Shown here one piece after another: positions 27,905-36,027 of a stretch of 64,000 nt of DNA; position 1 is the first letter of the stretch; each line of letters opens with the position of its first letter. A program made the position numbers and the translations under genes. Under the pieces are notes generated by a model. The model searched no databases and was not told where the DNA came from. It worked only from the letters and a program-made list of their open reading frames with translations. Source of the DNA: an uncultured Prochlorococcus sp. (GTDB lineage Bacteria > Cyanobacteriota > Cyanobacteriia > PCC-6307 > Cyanobiaceae); assembly GCF_902626525.1 (NCBI RefSeq), contig NZ_CACOFR010000005.1, positions 44,409-108,408 of the forward strand, given 5' to 3'.

Positions 27905-28108
27905 ATGATAAGTAATAAAAAATGGCAACAACTTTTAGCACTTGCAACGACTAGTGAAAAATTACCCAATGATGCTACAGAGGAAGAAAAGGAAGCATAT
28001 GAATCATTAGTGCGTGATCATAAAATCATGCTTGAAACTGCAGAGAAACATGGGATAAAGAATCCTGAGATGTATATACCTTTTGAAGTTGAGGGTGATT
28101 TCTTATGA
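27905..28108 (+). CDS. Hypothetical small acidic protein, first gene of a three-gene overlapping operon
   Basis: A 67-residue charged protein, no hydrophobic helix or known motif. It is rich in Glu and Lys (EEEKEAYESLVRDHKIML) and probably helical. It is divergent from hsdM with a 103-base gap. Its TGA overlaps the ATG of the next small gene by four bases (ATGA), and that gene overlaps the third in the same way. I recognise no family. The strict overlap chain supports real translation. Confidence 0.6.
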   Translation: MISNKKWQQLLALATTSEKLPNDATEEEKEAYESLVRDHKIMLETAEKHGIKNPEMYIPFEVEGDFL

Positions 28109-28278
28109 ATGAACTAAATGAACCTGAAGCATCAAGAAAAATGGCAAGACTACTAAATAAAAATCCACTCTCAGTAGAAATGTGGGATGAGGTTCTTTTT
28201 GCTGCAGGTCAATGCAAAACTTGGGCAGAAGTTCTTATTCGATACGAGCAAATTACTGGATATGATTCTGACGAATGA
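28105..28278 (+). CDS. Hypothetical 57-residue protein, second gene of the small operon
   Basis: A short frame of 57 residues translated by eye: MNELNEPEASRKMARLLNK at the start and WAEVLIRYEQITGYDSDE at the end. It overlaps both neighbours by four bases (ATGA junctions), the pattern of a translationally coupled operon. It has no predicted membrane segment and no recognised motif. It is mostly helical by composition. Confidence 0.55.
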   Translation: MNELNEPEASRKMARLLNKNPLSVEMWDEVLFAAGQCKTWAEVLIRYEQITGYDSDE

Positions 28279-28601
28279 TTATGGAGAAAAATTCTCCACC
28301 TAAAATTGATGATACTTGGTACTTTCGAGGGAAGTTTATGGAAAAATTACCTCTATTGCAGGATGGTGAATATCTTTGGCATAAAGTTCAAAATTGTAAA
28401 AGATGTGGTGCTAAAAAAACTGTAAAAAAATGTTTGTGGGGACATCCAACTAAAGAAGCATTTGCTTCTGGAGAATGGGCAATTATGGGATGTTGTATGG
28501 AACCAGTAAGAAGTCGATGGGCATGTACAAAATGTGAGTGGAAATATTATCATCCTCAAGATATTCCTGAATATATGTTTATCGGAGAAGAAGATATTTG
28601 A
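28275..28601 (+). CDS. Small cysteine-rich (zinc-ribbon-like) protein, third gene of the small operon
   Basis: A 108-residue protein. Two CxxC pairs, CKRCGAKK near residue 42 and CTKCEWKYY near residue 83, with a CC pair between them, suggest a zinc ribbon. W-, H- and P-rich stretches lie between. Its ATG overlaps the upstream stop by four bases; an internal ATG two codons later is an alternative start. No family is recognised. Nucleic acid or protein binding is inferred only from the zinc-ribbon look. Confidence 0.6.
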   Translation: MIMEKNSPPKIDDTWYFRGKFMEKLPLLQDGEYLWHKVQNCKRCGAKKTVKKCLWGHPTKEAFASGEWAIMGCCMEPVRSRWACTKCEWKYYHPQDIPEYMFIGEEDI

Positions 28602-28906
28602 TCTAATTTGTATGAAAATTCATCTAAAGAAATTTTTTTCTTCTTGAATTTTTTCCAGGATATTTTTATCAGAAAATCAATTAAAAAATGGGTTTTCTTA
28701 TGTGTTTTCTTATGGGTTTTTTCTATAAATTTTTATGTATTTAGTACTTCAAGATATGTCATGACTACTCTTGATGAGTTCCATATAATCCCCCTCCCCC
28801 GGTGAGTTCAAAAAAGTTCTAAAGACTTAAACTAACTTCATGCGATGTCATGATACTTGGGGTTTTTAAATTTAATTTGTGGGTACTTTTAAATCTCTTA
28901 TTGCTA
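28602..28906. other. Gene-free stretch with tandem ATGGGTTTTCTTATG motifs
   Basis: No convincing gene. At 28688-28722 three ATGKGTTTTCTT-type units run in tandem, related to motifs in the boundary repeats at 21702, 21737, 29486 and 29519. CAGGATA upstream (28659 region) also matches the sequence before the left motif, so this may be a degenerate internal copy of the boundary. A C-rich run follows at about 28790-28800. Confidence 0.5.
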
Positions 28907-29212
28907 TTACCTTCCTATTTGTGAAACCATGCCTTTCTTGAGTTCCTTTTGATATGCCTCCTTGCTCGAGAGTATTATATCTTCAATCGAGAATTTATTA
29001 AATAATGACTTTCCTATTTGTGAACCCACACCTTTGTTATTGAGTTCCTTTTGATATGCCTCTTTGCTTGAGAGTATGATATCTTTAATCGAGAATTTAT
29101 TAAATAATGACTTTCCTATTTGTGAAACCATACCTTTCTTGAGTTCCTTTTGATATGCCTCTTTGCTCGAGAGTATGATATCTTCAATCGAAAATTTATT
29201 TAATAATGACAT
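28907..29212 (-). CDS. Three-repeat small protein (3 x 33-34 residues)
   Basis: A 101-residue protein made almost wholly of three tandem repeats of 33, 34 and 33 residues: start SLLNKFSIEDIILSSKEAYQ, variant SLFNKFSIKDIILSSKEAYQ, and SLFNKFSIEDIILSSKEAYQ. Each repeat ends KELKKGMVSQIGK, with repeat 2 differing as KELNNKGVGSQIGK. The repeat looks amphipathic-helical with basic linkers. The DNA repeats are also very alike, so amplification is recent or kept uniform. No family is recognised. ATG at 29212; no strong ribosome site is seen. It lies inside the island, on the opposite strand from the zinc-ribbon operon. Confidence 0.6.
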   Translation of the reverse strand: MSLLNKFSIEDIILSSKEAYQKELKKGMVSQIGKSLFNKFSIKDIILSSKEAYQKELNNKGVGSQIGKSLFNKFSIEDIILSSKEAYQKELKKGMVSQIGR

Positions 29213-29365
29213 TTTTATTTGTGAAAATTGCTTTGTAGATGATCGTTTAAGTTCTTAATTCTTTTATAACCCATAGCAATTTGCACTTCAACTGTGTGAG
29301 ATCTTTTTTACTAAAAATTATATCAACTTCAGTCAGGCACTTTCAAAAAATATCACCCTGACTAT

Positions 29366-29538
29366 CGCACAGGGAGTTTTATTCAAAAATCAGTAACAAT
29401 AAAGAGACTCTACTAGGGTCTTTTTTATTAAAAGCACTACAACTTTCAAAATTTAAGACCTCAGAATACGCAAAAAAAATAATAAATGGTTTTTTTATGG
29501 TTTTTATTGAATATAAAAATGGGCTTTCTTATGGGTTT
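29366..29538 (+). repeat. Right boundary direct repeat (attR-like) with a tRNA-Asn 3' end remnant
   Basis: Begins CGCACAGGGAG, against CGCCCGGGGAG at the true tRNA end, and continues with AGTTTTATTCAAA, a terminator, GCACTACAACTTTCAAAATT, CCTCAGAATAC and two ATGG-type motifs at 29486-29505 and 29519-29538. It is parallel to 21568-21751 but has diverged by substitutions and small gaps. It is not a tRNA: the rest of the cloverleaf is missing. It is the best candidate for the right end of the island. Confidence 0.7.
29405..29426 (+). terminator. Terminator hairpin in the right boundary repeat
   Basis: Stem AGACTCT / AGGGTCT, loop ACT, then six T. It is a copy of the terminator at 21607-21632; the last stem pair changed from C-G to T-A while pairing was kept. 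Confidence 0.75.
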
Positions 29539-29583
29539 CTAATTTTCAATTAGGCACAGCATGCTTTATGACGGATAGTACAA

Positions 29584-29691
29584 ATGTATAGTCTTCATGA
29601 TGAAGAACAGCAGTGGGGTTATCTCAAGGACTATGAGTAAGATCAACAAAGAAAAAGAAGACAAAGATCTGCATGGTCTATGAATATTTGA
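29584..29691 (+). pseudogene. Broken 35-codon mini-gene with an in-frame stop
   Basis: From ATG 29584 the frame reads MYSLHDEEQQWGYLKDYE, then TAA (29638-29640), then continues in the same frame as DQQRKRRQRSAWSMNI to TGA at 29689-29691. The polar, protein-like composition on both sides of the stop suggests a small gene disabled by one base change. The family is unknown to me. A shorter 18-residue product would still be possible. Confidence 0.4.
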
Positions 29692-29708
29692 TATGCCTTT
29701 ACTGTTCA

Positions 29709-29828
29709 ATGCTTTATCTTGTTGACTTGTCCAGTCCACCGGAAACTCATACTACTGAAAGATTCTCATATATAGAGGTTGCAAATATTGCTAAAAAGAA
29801 GAGAACTTCGAGAAGGTTGGTGTTCTGA
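29709..29828 (+). CDS. Possible 39-residue protein
   Basis: An open frame from ATG 29709 to TGA 29826-29828, beginning MLYLVDLSSPPETHTTERFS and ending in a basic stretch (AKKKRTSRRLVF). It lies 18 bases after the broken mini-gene and just before an inverted repeat that could end transcription. There is no visible ribosome site. It could be a remnant or a real small gene. Confidence 0.3.
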   Translation: MLYLVDLSSPPETHTTERFSYIEVANIAKKKRTSRRLVF

Positions 29829-29846
29829 ATTTGCCTAAAAATAAAA

Positions 29847-29872
29847 TAAGAGGGCATTTGTTTACCCTCTTC
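29847..29872 (-). terminator. Inverted repeat AAGAGGG...CCCTCTT
   Basis: A 7-bp perfect stem with a 10-base loop. On the minus strand the stem is followed by ATTTTATTTTTA, so it would work best as a terminator in that direction; on the plus strand it follows the small frame ending at 29828 but lacks a good T run. Confidence 0.45.
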
Positions 29873-30465
29873 CAGTCTTATTCACTTCCTTATCTGCAAA
29901 GTCGGGTAAGTGCTTTGACTCCTGAATTATTTCTACTCCTCTTTATTTAATTCGCAAAGATAGTCCTGACAACCATAAAGCACTAATACTGGAGTAGATA
30001 TACCCGAGTATTAGTGCTTGCAATTTTCAAAACTATATCTTTTCATTTAGTTTGAGCACAATTAATTAAGGAATTTAAGTACTTCCTCAATTTTGTTGAT
30101 ATTCGAGTTTATTCATCGTCTATAGCCAAAACAAATAAACAATTTTTTAGATAACTCTAGTTATGTGAAATTTTAAATTTAATGAAAATTTAAATAAAAA
30201 AACATTAAATAAATAAAAATATGTAGTGAATTTTAATAAAGAATTGAGCGTTCTATTTAGAACAGTTTTTATAGTTTAATAATTAGTATATAGACAAATA
30301 ACACATATTGTTTTAGTACTTTAAAATGATAGGTTTTAAATACAGTATTTAGAACACTTATTATTTCAGGATGACTATAAAATTAGTTCTTCAATTCATT
30401 TTTTAGCTTCATGATTTCATCATATATTTCTTTTTTAGATAAAAAAATTCACCTTTAAAAAAATT
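29873..30465. other. Gene-poor A+T-rich stretch with hairpins
   Basis: No gene-like frame found on either strand. It holds the 13-bp inverted repeat at 29978-30019, the palindromic GTTCTATTTAGAAC at 30250-30263 and a partial repeat of it (TATTTAGAAC, 30346-30355). Otherwise only low-complexity A/T sequence is visible. Confidence 0.5.
29978..30019. repeat. Perfect 13-bp inverted repeat (hairpin)
   Basis: AAGCACTAATACT at 29978-29990 pairs exactly with AGTATTAGTGCTT at 30007-30019, with a 16-base spacer that can form two further G-C pairs. There is no T run, so it is not a standard terminator. It could be part of a small RNA or a protein-binding site. The arm AAGCACTA also occurs in the right boundary repeat. 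Confidence 0.65.
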
Positions 30466-30825
30466 CTAGTCATCCCACATATCCATTTTTTCTTTATTTA
30501 AATTGTTCCTTTCAAGCAATTCTAATCTTTGCTTATGAGGATCTATTTCTGTATCAAGAACATTTTTATCATCAATATATTTTGTTTGTATTTCTTGAAT
30601 AATAATTTCAAATTGCTCTCCAAAAAAATCTGCCATTTCTCTCCATGCTTCCATTTCTTCTTCTTTATCAATAGTATCGTTTATCTGATGTGAGATTATT
30701 TCAAGTACATATTGTTTAAGTTCTTGATGGCTCATCGATTCAACTTTTTTTTGAACAAAAAATTCCTTAAGATTTTCTAGTTGCTTTTTCGATAAATCGG
30801 AATAGATAAATGACTTCTTTTTCAT
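30466..30825 (-). CDS. Hypothetical acidic helical protein (119 aa)
   Basis: A 119-residue soluble protein, rich in Glu, Lys and Gln. Its core LKQYVLEIISHQINDTIDKE followed by MEAWREMADFFGEQF resembles a small family seen in picocyanobacteria and their phages (perhaps DUF7326; I am not sure). Function is unknown. It stands alone between two long gene-free stretches at the edge of the island, so it may be accessory. ATG 30825; no clear promoter. Confidence 0.6.
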   Translation of the reverse strand: MKKKSFIYSDLSKKQLENLKEFFVQKKVESMSHQELKQYVLEIISHQINDTIDKEEEMEAWREMADFFGEQFEIIIQEIQTKYIDDKNVLDTEIDPHKQRLELLERNNLNKEKMDMWDD

Positions 30826-31224
30826 AAATACCTATATTTTTTTTAATATAGACAATATTGTTTGCTTGAACACGTATAAGAAATCTTAAATTATATTCAA
30901 ATTTAAAGCATTTTACAAAACTGAGAGTCACCATTCATCCAGTTTTCATTTTTTTATTTGAAAATTTGAATTAGTTATTATTTCAAATGGAATCAATATT
31001 TATTTAAAATTCCCTTATAATTATTAAGAAATAATTAATAAAATCGAAAGAAATTCTAAAATTTAATATTACTTTAATTATACAAATTCGCTCCAACTCA
31101 TTCGTGTTATTGAGTTAATTGAAAAATCTGATTGATAAAGTTGTTTACATTAGTTCAGCAATCTTTCTAAATTCTTGAGAGAATCGTATTACAAAATTTA
31201 ATCTTAATTTAATAGTCTATAAAT
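30826..31224. promoter_or_regulatory. 399-base upstream region of rpaA with RpaB-type half-sites
   Basis: No gene. TTTACATT at 31144-31151 fits one half of the HLR1 element bound by RpaB (G/T-TTACA-A/T-A/T), and ATTACAAA at 31188-31195 fits seven of eight positions. The two are not spaced like a full HLR1, so regulation of rpaA by RpaB here is only a hint. Confidence 0.3.
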
Positions 31225-32007
31225 ATGAAAATTTCAATCCTTCTAATTGAAGATGATCGTGATATGCGTGATTTAGTAGCTAGGCATTTAGAACATTCTG
31301 GTTTCGATGTCCAAAAAGCTGAAGATGGCATTAAAGGCCAAGCTTTAGCTCTTCAATACTCACCAGATTTAATTCTTTTAGATTTAATGCTGCCGAGTGT
31401 TGATGGATTAACTTTATGCCAGAGACTTAGAAGAGATGAAAGAACATCAAATATCCCAATCTTGATGATAACTGCATTAGGTGGCCTCAAAGATAAAGTT
31501 ACTGGTTTTAATTCTGGAGCTGATGACTATATCACTAAACCATTCGATCTAGAAGAATTACATGTACGAATAAAAGCATTATTAAGAAGAACCAGCAGAG
31601 CTCAATTGAATTCTAGTAACCAGCAAGAAATTTTAAATTATGGTCCCTTAACTCTCGTTCCGGAAAGATTTGAAGCTATATGGTTTGAATCTCCTGTAAG
31701 ATTAACGCATCTTGAATTTGAATTACTTCATTGTCTTTTACAGAGGCACGGTCAAACTGTATCGCCAGCATTGATCCTTAAAGAAGTATGGGGATATGAA
31801 CCTGATGATGATATTGAGACGATAAGAGTTCATATCAGACACTTACGTACTAAACTAGAGCCTGATCCTCGTAAGCCTATATATATAAAAACTGTATATG
31901 GAGCTGGATATTGTCTCGAGTTACCTATTGGTTCTCAAATTGAAACTGCCAAGCAAGGTTTTGTTCAAGCAAGAAATCCTGATTTGATAAACTCTGCACG
32001 AGATTAA
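31225..32007 (+). CDS. rpaA: OmpR-type response regulator RpaA
   Basis: A 260-residue regulator. The receiver domain (about 1-125) has the acidic pair ED-D (residues 9-11), phospho-acceptor D53 (LILLDLMLP) and the conserved lysine in [10 protein letters not shown]. The winged-helix DNA-binding domain (about 140-240) has [17 protein letters not shown] and the recognition region [20 protein letters not shown]. The [17 protein letters not shown] sequence matches cyanobacterial RpaA, which relays clock output from SasA. In Prochlorococcus it would help time daily gene expression. It is convergent with holB, 3 bases apart. Confidence 0.9.
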   Translation: MKISILLIEDDRDMRDLVARHLEHSGFDVQKAEDGIKGQALALQYSPDLILLDLMLPSVDGLTLCQRLRRDERTSNIPILMITALGGLKDKVTGFNSGADDYITKPFDLEELHVRIKALLRRTSRAQLNSSNQQEILNYGPLTLVPERFEAIWFESPVRLTHLEFELLHCLLQRHGQTVSPALILKEVWGYEPDDDIETIRVHIRHLRTKLEPDPRKPIYIKTVYGAGYCLELPIGSQIETAKQGFVQARNPDLINSARD

Positions 32008-32010
32008 ATT

Positions 32011-32973
32011 TTATATATCTTCCATCGATATTTTTAAAAAAGTAATTTCCCATGCCAACCTTGGTTGAATGTTTTTTCTTATGTGAAATTTTAACTTTTC
32101 AAGTTTTTTTACTAGATCAATGCTTTTTGTCTTCCTCCACCAAATAATTTGAATGAAATTTACTAAACAAAGCTGTTGATGAATTTCTAATTGTTCGGAT
32201 ATTAATTTGGATACCTCTAAAATTTCTAAACTATTTTTTATTGGGAAATTTAATTTACTTGTAATTTCATCTGATAATTCATTCCAAATTTTAATATTCT
32301 TCAATAATTGACCTGGAGATCCATTGGCAGAGTTTATTAAATCTTCAAATTTTAATTTTGTATTAATATTAAATTTACTAGGATCTAAATAATCTTTCAA
32401 AATAGATTCTATTCGTTTGCTAGATAATGAGCGAAACCTGACTATTTGACATCTTGAAATGATAGTTTCTAGAAGAAGGTTCAATTTTGATGTTAATAAA
32501 ATAAAAATCCCATTACTAGGCTCTTCTAATGTTTTTAAAAGGCAATTTGATGCTGCTTCGTTTAGAAGGTGTGCATCAATAATTAGAACAATTTTTTTTT
32601 CTGAGTTTATTGATTTTTGACCAAGAAAAGTTTTAATATTTCGTATTTGGGCAATCTTAATAATCTCTGATCCACTTTTTATTGTTTTTTCAAGATCAGA
32701 ATTTTTTGTGTTTTTAGTGGCCAATAGAGAATTAGGTTTAATAATCAGCAAATCAGGATGGTTATTGTTATTAATTTTCTCTTCAATATTTTCGATTGGG
32801 GAAGATTTTTTGAAAATCTCATTTATAAATCGAAAAGCAGTTTCTTTTTTCCCTACTCCTTCAGCACCATAAAATATATAACCATTACTAAAAGATTTGT
32901 TTTTAATTATGCTGTTAAGATATGTGTTGACTTCTTCATTAAATAATAAATTATTTTTTTTTACCTCAATCAT
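32011..32973 (-). CDS. holB: DNA polymerase III delta' subunit
   Basis: A 320-residue clamp-loader subunit. Walker-A-like GAEGVGKKE (36-44), [23 protein letters not shown] (about 128-150) and the sensor-1/SRC motif ([10 protein letters not shown]) identify the delta'/tau family. Length and weak C-terminal conservation fit delta' better than tau/gamma. Its ATG overlaps the tmk stop by 4 bases, the usual tmk-holB pair. Confidence 0.9.
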   Translation of the reverse strand: MIEVKKNNLLFNEEVNTYLNSIIKNKSFSNGYIFYGAEGVGKKETAFRFINEIFKKSSPIENIEEKINNNNHPDLLIIKPNSLLATKNTKNSDLEKTIKSGSEIIKIAQIRNIKTFLGQKSINSEKKIVLIIDAHLLNEAASNCLLKTLEEPSNGIFILLTSKLNLLLETIISRCQIVRFRSLSSKRIESILKDYLDPSKFNINTKLKFEDLINSANGSPGQLLKNIKIWNELSDEITSKLNFPIKNSLEILEVSKLISEQLEIHQQLCLVNFIQIIWWRKTKSIDLVKKLEKLKFHIRKNIQPRLAWEITFLKISMEDI

Positions 32974-33608
32974 TTGTTATTAGAAAAATTTTTTAATACA
33001 GTCTCCTTAATTTGATTAGAGATAGTTTTAATATTTTGTGCGGCTGATATGACTTTCCAGTTTTTTTCTTTGGCAATTAATTTAAAACCTTCATTTACTT
33101 TTTCTAAAAATCTAAAACCTTCAGACTCTATTCTATCTGGAATTTCATTTTTTCTGCGCAATAAACTCTCTTCTGGAGAAATTTCTAAGAAGAAAGTTAG
33201 GTCAGGATATTCTCCTTGACACACTATAGTTTCAATATTTTTAATTATTTCTAAATTTATATTCCTTCCATAACCTTGATAAGCCAGGGTGGAATCTGAA
33301 AATCTATCACTTATCACCCAATCATTGTTATTTAAAGCAGGTGAAATAATTTTTGAGACGTGTTCAGCTCTATCAGCTGAATAAAGCAATAATTCTGCAA
33401 GCGACGAAGGCTTGTTATTTTGATTGTTATCAAGAATAAGTCCTCTAAGCTTTTTGCCTAAAAGGCTTCCTCCAGGCTCTCTTGTTGTGATTAATTTAGA
33501 ACCTTTCTTTATTAATCCACTATTGGGAAGCCATTTAGATAGTTCATCTATTTGAGTGGTCTTACCACATCCATCAATACCTTCAATAACAATAAATTTT
33601 CCTTTCAT
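32970..33608 (-). CDS. tmk: Thymidylate kinase
   Basis: A 212-residue enzyme converting dTMP to dTDP. P-loop [10 protein letters not shown] (residues 9-18), the [15 protein letters not shown] block, [15 protein letters not shown] (dTMP-binding DR motif) and a lid region around [10 protein letters not shown]. The TTREPGG loop is diagnostic. It starts immediately after the P-type ATPase stop, so the ATPase-tmk-holB order is one operon. Confidence 0.95.
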   Translation of the reverse strand: MKGKFIVIEGIDGCGKTTQIDELSKWLPNSGLIKKGSKLITTREPGGSLLGKKLRGLILDNNQNNKPSSLAELLLYSADRAEHVSKIISPALNNNDWVISDRFSDSTLAYQGYGRNINLEIIKNIETIVCQGEYPDLTFFLEISPEESLLRRKNEIPDRIESEGFRFLEKVNEGFKLIAKEKNWKVISAAQNIKTISNQIKETVLKNFSNNK

Positions 33609-35906
33609 TTAATCCAAAGATAAAGCATTAATGACAACTGTAATAGAGCTAGTAGCCATTAATAATGCTGCGATTGAGGGAGTGAGAAGAATCCCGTATT
33701 TAGGAAATAAAATGCCGGCTGCTATTGGTATAGCTAGTAAGTTGTAACCAAAAGCCCATATTAGATTTTGCCTTATTTTTCTTATGGTTTTTTTTGCAAG
33801 ATTAAAAGCATAGGGTAATCCATTTAAATGATCTCCCATCAATACTACATCTGCATTTGCCTTTGCTATTTGAGTTCCTGATCCCACTGCAATTCCTAAA
33901 TCTGAGGATGCTAAGGCTGGAACATCATTTATTCCATCACCTATCATTGCTACTTTATTAGTGATTTTTAAATTTTCTATAGTCTTAAGTTTCATTTGTG
34001 GAAGAAGATCCCATTGAACTTCCTTTTCTTCACAACCAACTTTTTTTGCTAAAGCTAAAACTGTTTGTTTTCTATCTCCACTTAAAATATTAATTTTAAA
34101 TTTGTTTTCTCTCAAATTTTGAACTGTTTGAATTGAGTCATCTCTGAGTAAATCTCCTAATAAGATAAAGCCTAATAACTTATCATTTATACTCACTCCA
34201 ATAATTGTATTGGTTTGTGCCTCTTCATTTTCAATGACTTTTTTGGCATCACTATCAAAAATTATTCCTTTGTTAAGTAGCCATTCAATATTTCCTATAT
34301 TGATAATTCCATCAATTGAATCTAGTTCTCCAGAAATACCTCTGCCTGAATGGGTGAAAATTTTTTTTATCGGAAATAAAGTTAAATGTTGTTTTTGGGC
34401 TTCTTGAATTAACGCGTTTGCGATTGGATGTCTGCTTTCCTTTTCTAAACTAGCAGCTACTCTTAATAAGAATGAATGATCATTATTACTTTTATAATCA
34501 ACAATGAAAGGTTTACCTTTTGTTAGAGTGCCTGTTTTATCAAAAATAATATGATTAATTTTTGAAGCCATCTCGATTTTGTCACCTCCTTTAAATAAAA
34601 TCCCTTTTTTTGCGGCTTTACCTGATGCAACAGTTATTACTGTTGGTGTGGCTAAACCTAACGCACAAGGACAAGCTATTACTAAAACAGCAATTGACAA
34701 TTGAATTGCTAAACTAAGGAAATTTTCAGCATTACTTCCAAGCGAACTATGAAGTGTATGGCTTGAGTTTGTTATGAATTGATTATGATTATGACTTAAC
34801 AGATCAGGCCAAATCTGCCTTGCTCCTATCCACCAAAAAAAGAAACTTAAGGTAGCAAATATGAGAACAAAGTATGTAAATTTGCCTGCGATTTTGTCAG
34901 CAATCCTTTGAATTGGAGGTTTATTAGCATTTACAGATTCAATAAGACTTACTAGTTTTGCAAGAGAAGACTCCCCTCCAACCTTTTGTACTTTTAGCCT
35001 AAGAGTTGAATTAAGGTTTAAAGATCCACTGGATAAATTTTCACCTTCTTTTACTTCGATAGGTTTGGATTCTCCAGTAATATGTGATACATCAACATAT
35101 GAATTACCTTGAATTACAGTGCAGTCAGCAGGTATTCTGTCACCTGCTAAAACTTGAATCTCTTGATTAGGTTTTAAGGCGTTTACTCTTATTGCCTTTA
35201 TTTGATTATCTTTTGTGAAGATATTTGCTATTTCAGGTTGAAGATCTAATAACTCTCCAATAGATGAACCAGTTTGATATCTTGCTCTTTCTTCTAAGAA
35301 ACGCCCAATAAGTATAAATCCTAACAACATAACTGGTTCATTAAAAAAACAAGGAAAACCAGTAGCAGGAAATAGTAAGGATAAAAGACTTGTTATGTAT
35401 GCGCTAATTACTCCTAGAGCTACCAAAGAATCCATATCCGGACGATTCCTTATAAATGATTTAAATCCATTAATAATTATTTTTCTTCCAGGAAATAATA
35501 AAGCTAATGTTGCTAATGAAGCATGAAAAAATAAATTACCTAATATTGGAAAATTTATATATTGCCCCTCCGCCAGATGACCTAACCCTGAAAATAGTAG
35601 AAGTAATAGAGCAAAAGTTAGCTTCTTCCATTGATTATTCCATTTCTTTTTTTTTTCTAATTCATCTTTATTTATTTTTTTTGAAAAATCATTTATGTAA
35701 ATCTCTGATGGGAATCCATTATCTTTTAGGTTTTCGAGAACTCTCTCAATTTCAATGTGTTTTTTGCTAATTTCAAAATATGCACTTTCAGTGAGTAAGT
35801 TAACAGAAACATTTTCAATCCCCTCGGAATTATTCAATATTTTTTCAACAGTACTAACGCAACCTCCGCACTTCATTCCTGTAATGCTTAATTGAATGCT
35901 TTCCAT
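33609..35906 (-). CDS. Heavy-metal (copper-type) P-type ATPase
   Basis: A 765-residue P1B-type ATPase. N-terminal HMA domain with MKCGGC (C13/C16), phosphatase motif TGES (277-280), membrane metal site CPC (412-414), phosphorylation DKTGTLTKG (456-464), and hinge GDGINDVPAL. CPC with one HMA domain indicates Cu(I) transport, as in cyanobacterial CtaA/PacS, which feed plastocyanin and cytochrome oxidase; which of the two cannot be told. A His- and Asn-rich loop (about 371-386, HNHNQFITNSSHTLH) precedes helix 6. No gap to the downstream tmk. Confidence 0.93.
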   Translation of the reverse strand: MESIQLSITGMKCGGCVSTVEKILNNSEGIENVSVNLLTESAYFEISKKHIEIERVLENLKDNGFPSEIYINDFSKKINKDELEKKKKWNNQWKKLTFALLLLLFSGLGHLAEGQYINFPILGNLFFHASLATLALLFPGRKIIINGFKSFIRNRPDMDSLVALGVISAYITSLLSLLFPATGFPCFFNEPVMLLGFILIGRFLEERARYQTGSSIGELLDLQPEIANIFTKDNQIKAIRVNALKPNQEIQVLAGDRIPADCTVIQGNSYVDVSHITGESKPIEVKEGENLSSGSLNLNSTLRLKVQKVGGESSLAKLVSLIESVNANKPPIQRIADKIAGKFTYFVLIFATLSFFFWWIGARQIWPDLLSHNHNQFITNSSHTLHSSLGSNAENFLSLAIQLSIAVLVIACPCALGLATPTVITVASGKAAKKGILFKGGDKIEMASKINHIIFDKTGTLTKGKPFIVDYKSNNDHSFLLRVAASLEKESRHPIANALIQEAQKQHLTLFPIKKIFTHSGRGISGELDSIDGIINIGNIEWLLNKGIIFDSDAKKVIENEEAQTNTIIGVSINDKLLGFILLGDLLRDDSIQTVQNLRENKFKINILSGDRKQTVLALAKKVGCEEKEVQWDLLPQMKLKTIENLKITNKVAMIGDGINDVPALASSDLGIAVGSGTQIAKANADVVLMGDHLNGLPYAFNLAKKTIRKIRQNLIWAFGYNLLAIPIAAGILFPKYGILLTPSIAALLMATSSITVVINALSLD

Positions 35907-36027
35907 GTCTTTTGCGATAGAAGCAAATTAATGCTTGACTTCATTTTTAACTATAATAATAAATGTAATAGACTTTTTAAATAGTTATTTTTTAAATTAC
36001 TATATAAATTTTATTAGATTTAAAGCA

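Noticed and set aside
28608-28805. 65-codon plus-strand open frame between the zinc-ribbon gene and the three-repeat gene
   Set aside because: Phe-rich low-complexity translation that mostly covers the repeated ATGGGTTTTCTT motif; TTG start, no ribosome site and no protein-like conservation seen.
28907-29212. CRISPR array reading of the three DNA repeats
   Set aside because: The ~100-base units are coding, contiguous and without unique spacers; no Cas genes are nearby.
29331-29366. AGGCACTTT upstream of the right boundary, resembling the sequence upstream of tRNA-Asn
   Set aside because: Only about 10-13 bases match in A/T-rich DNA and the tRNA body is absent, so a whole-tRNA duplication cannot be claimed.
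35935-36027. Upstream extension of ycf3
   Set aside because: The extra 31 residues are hydrophobic and not part of Ycf3; GTG 36028 gives the normal 173-residue length.
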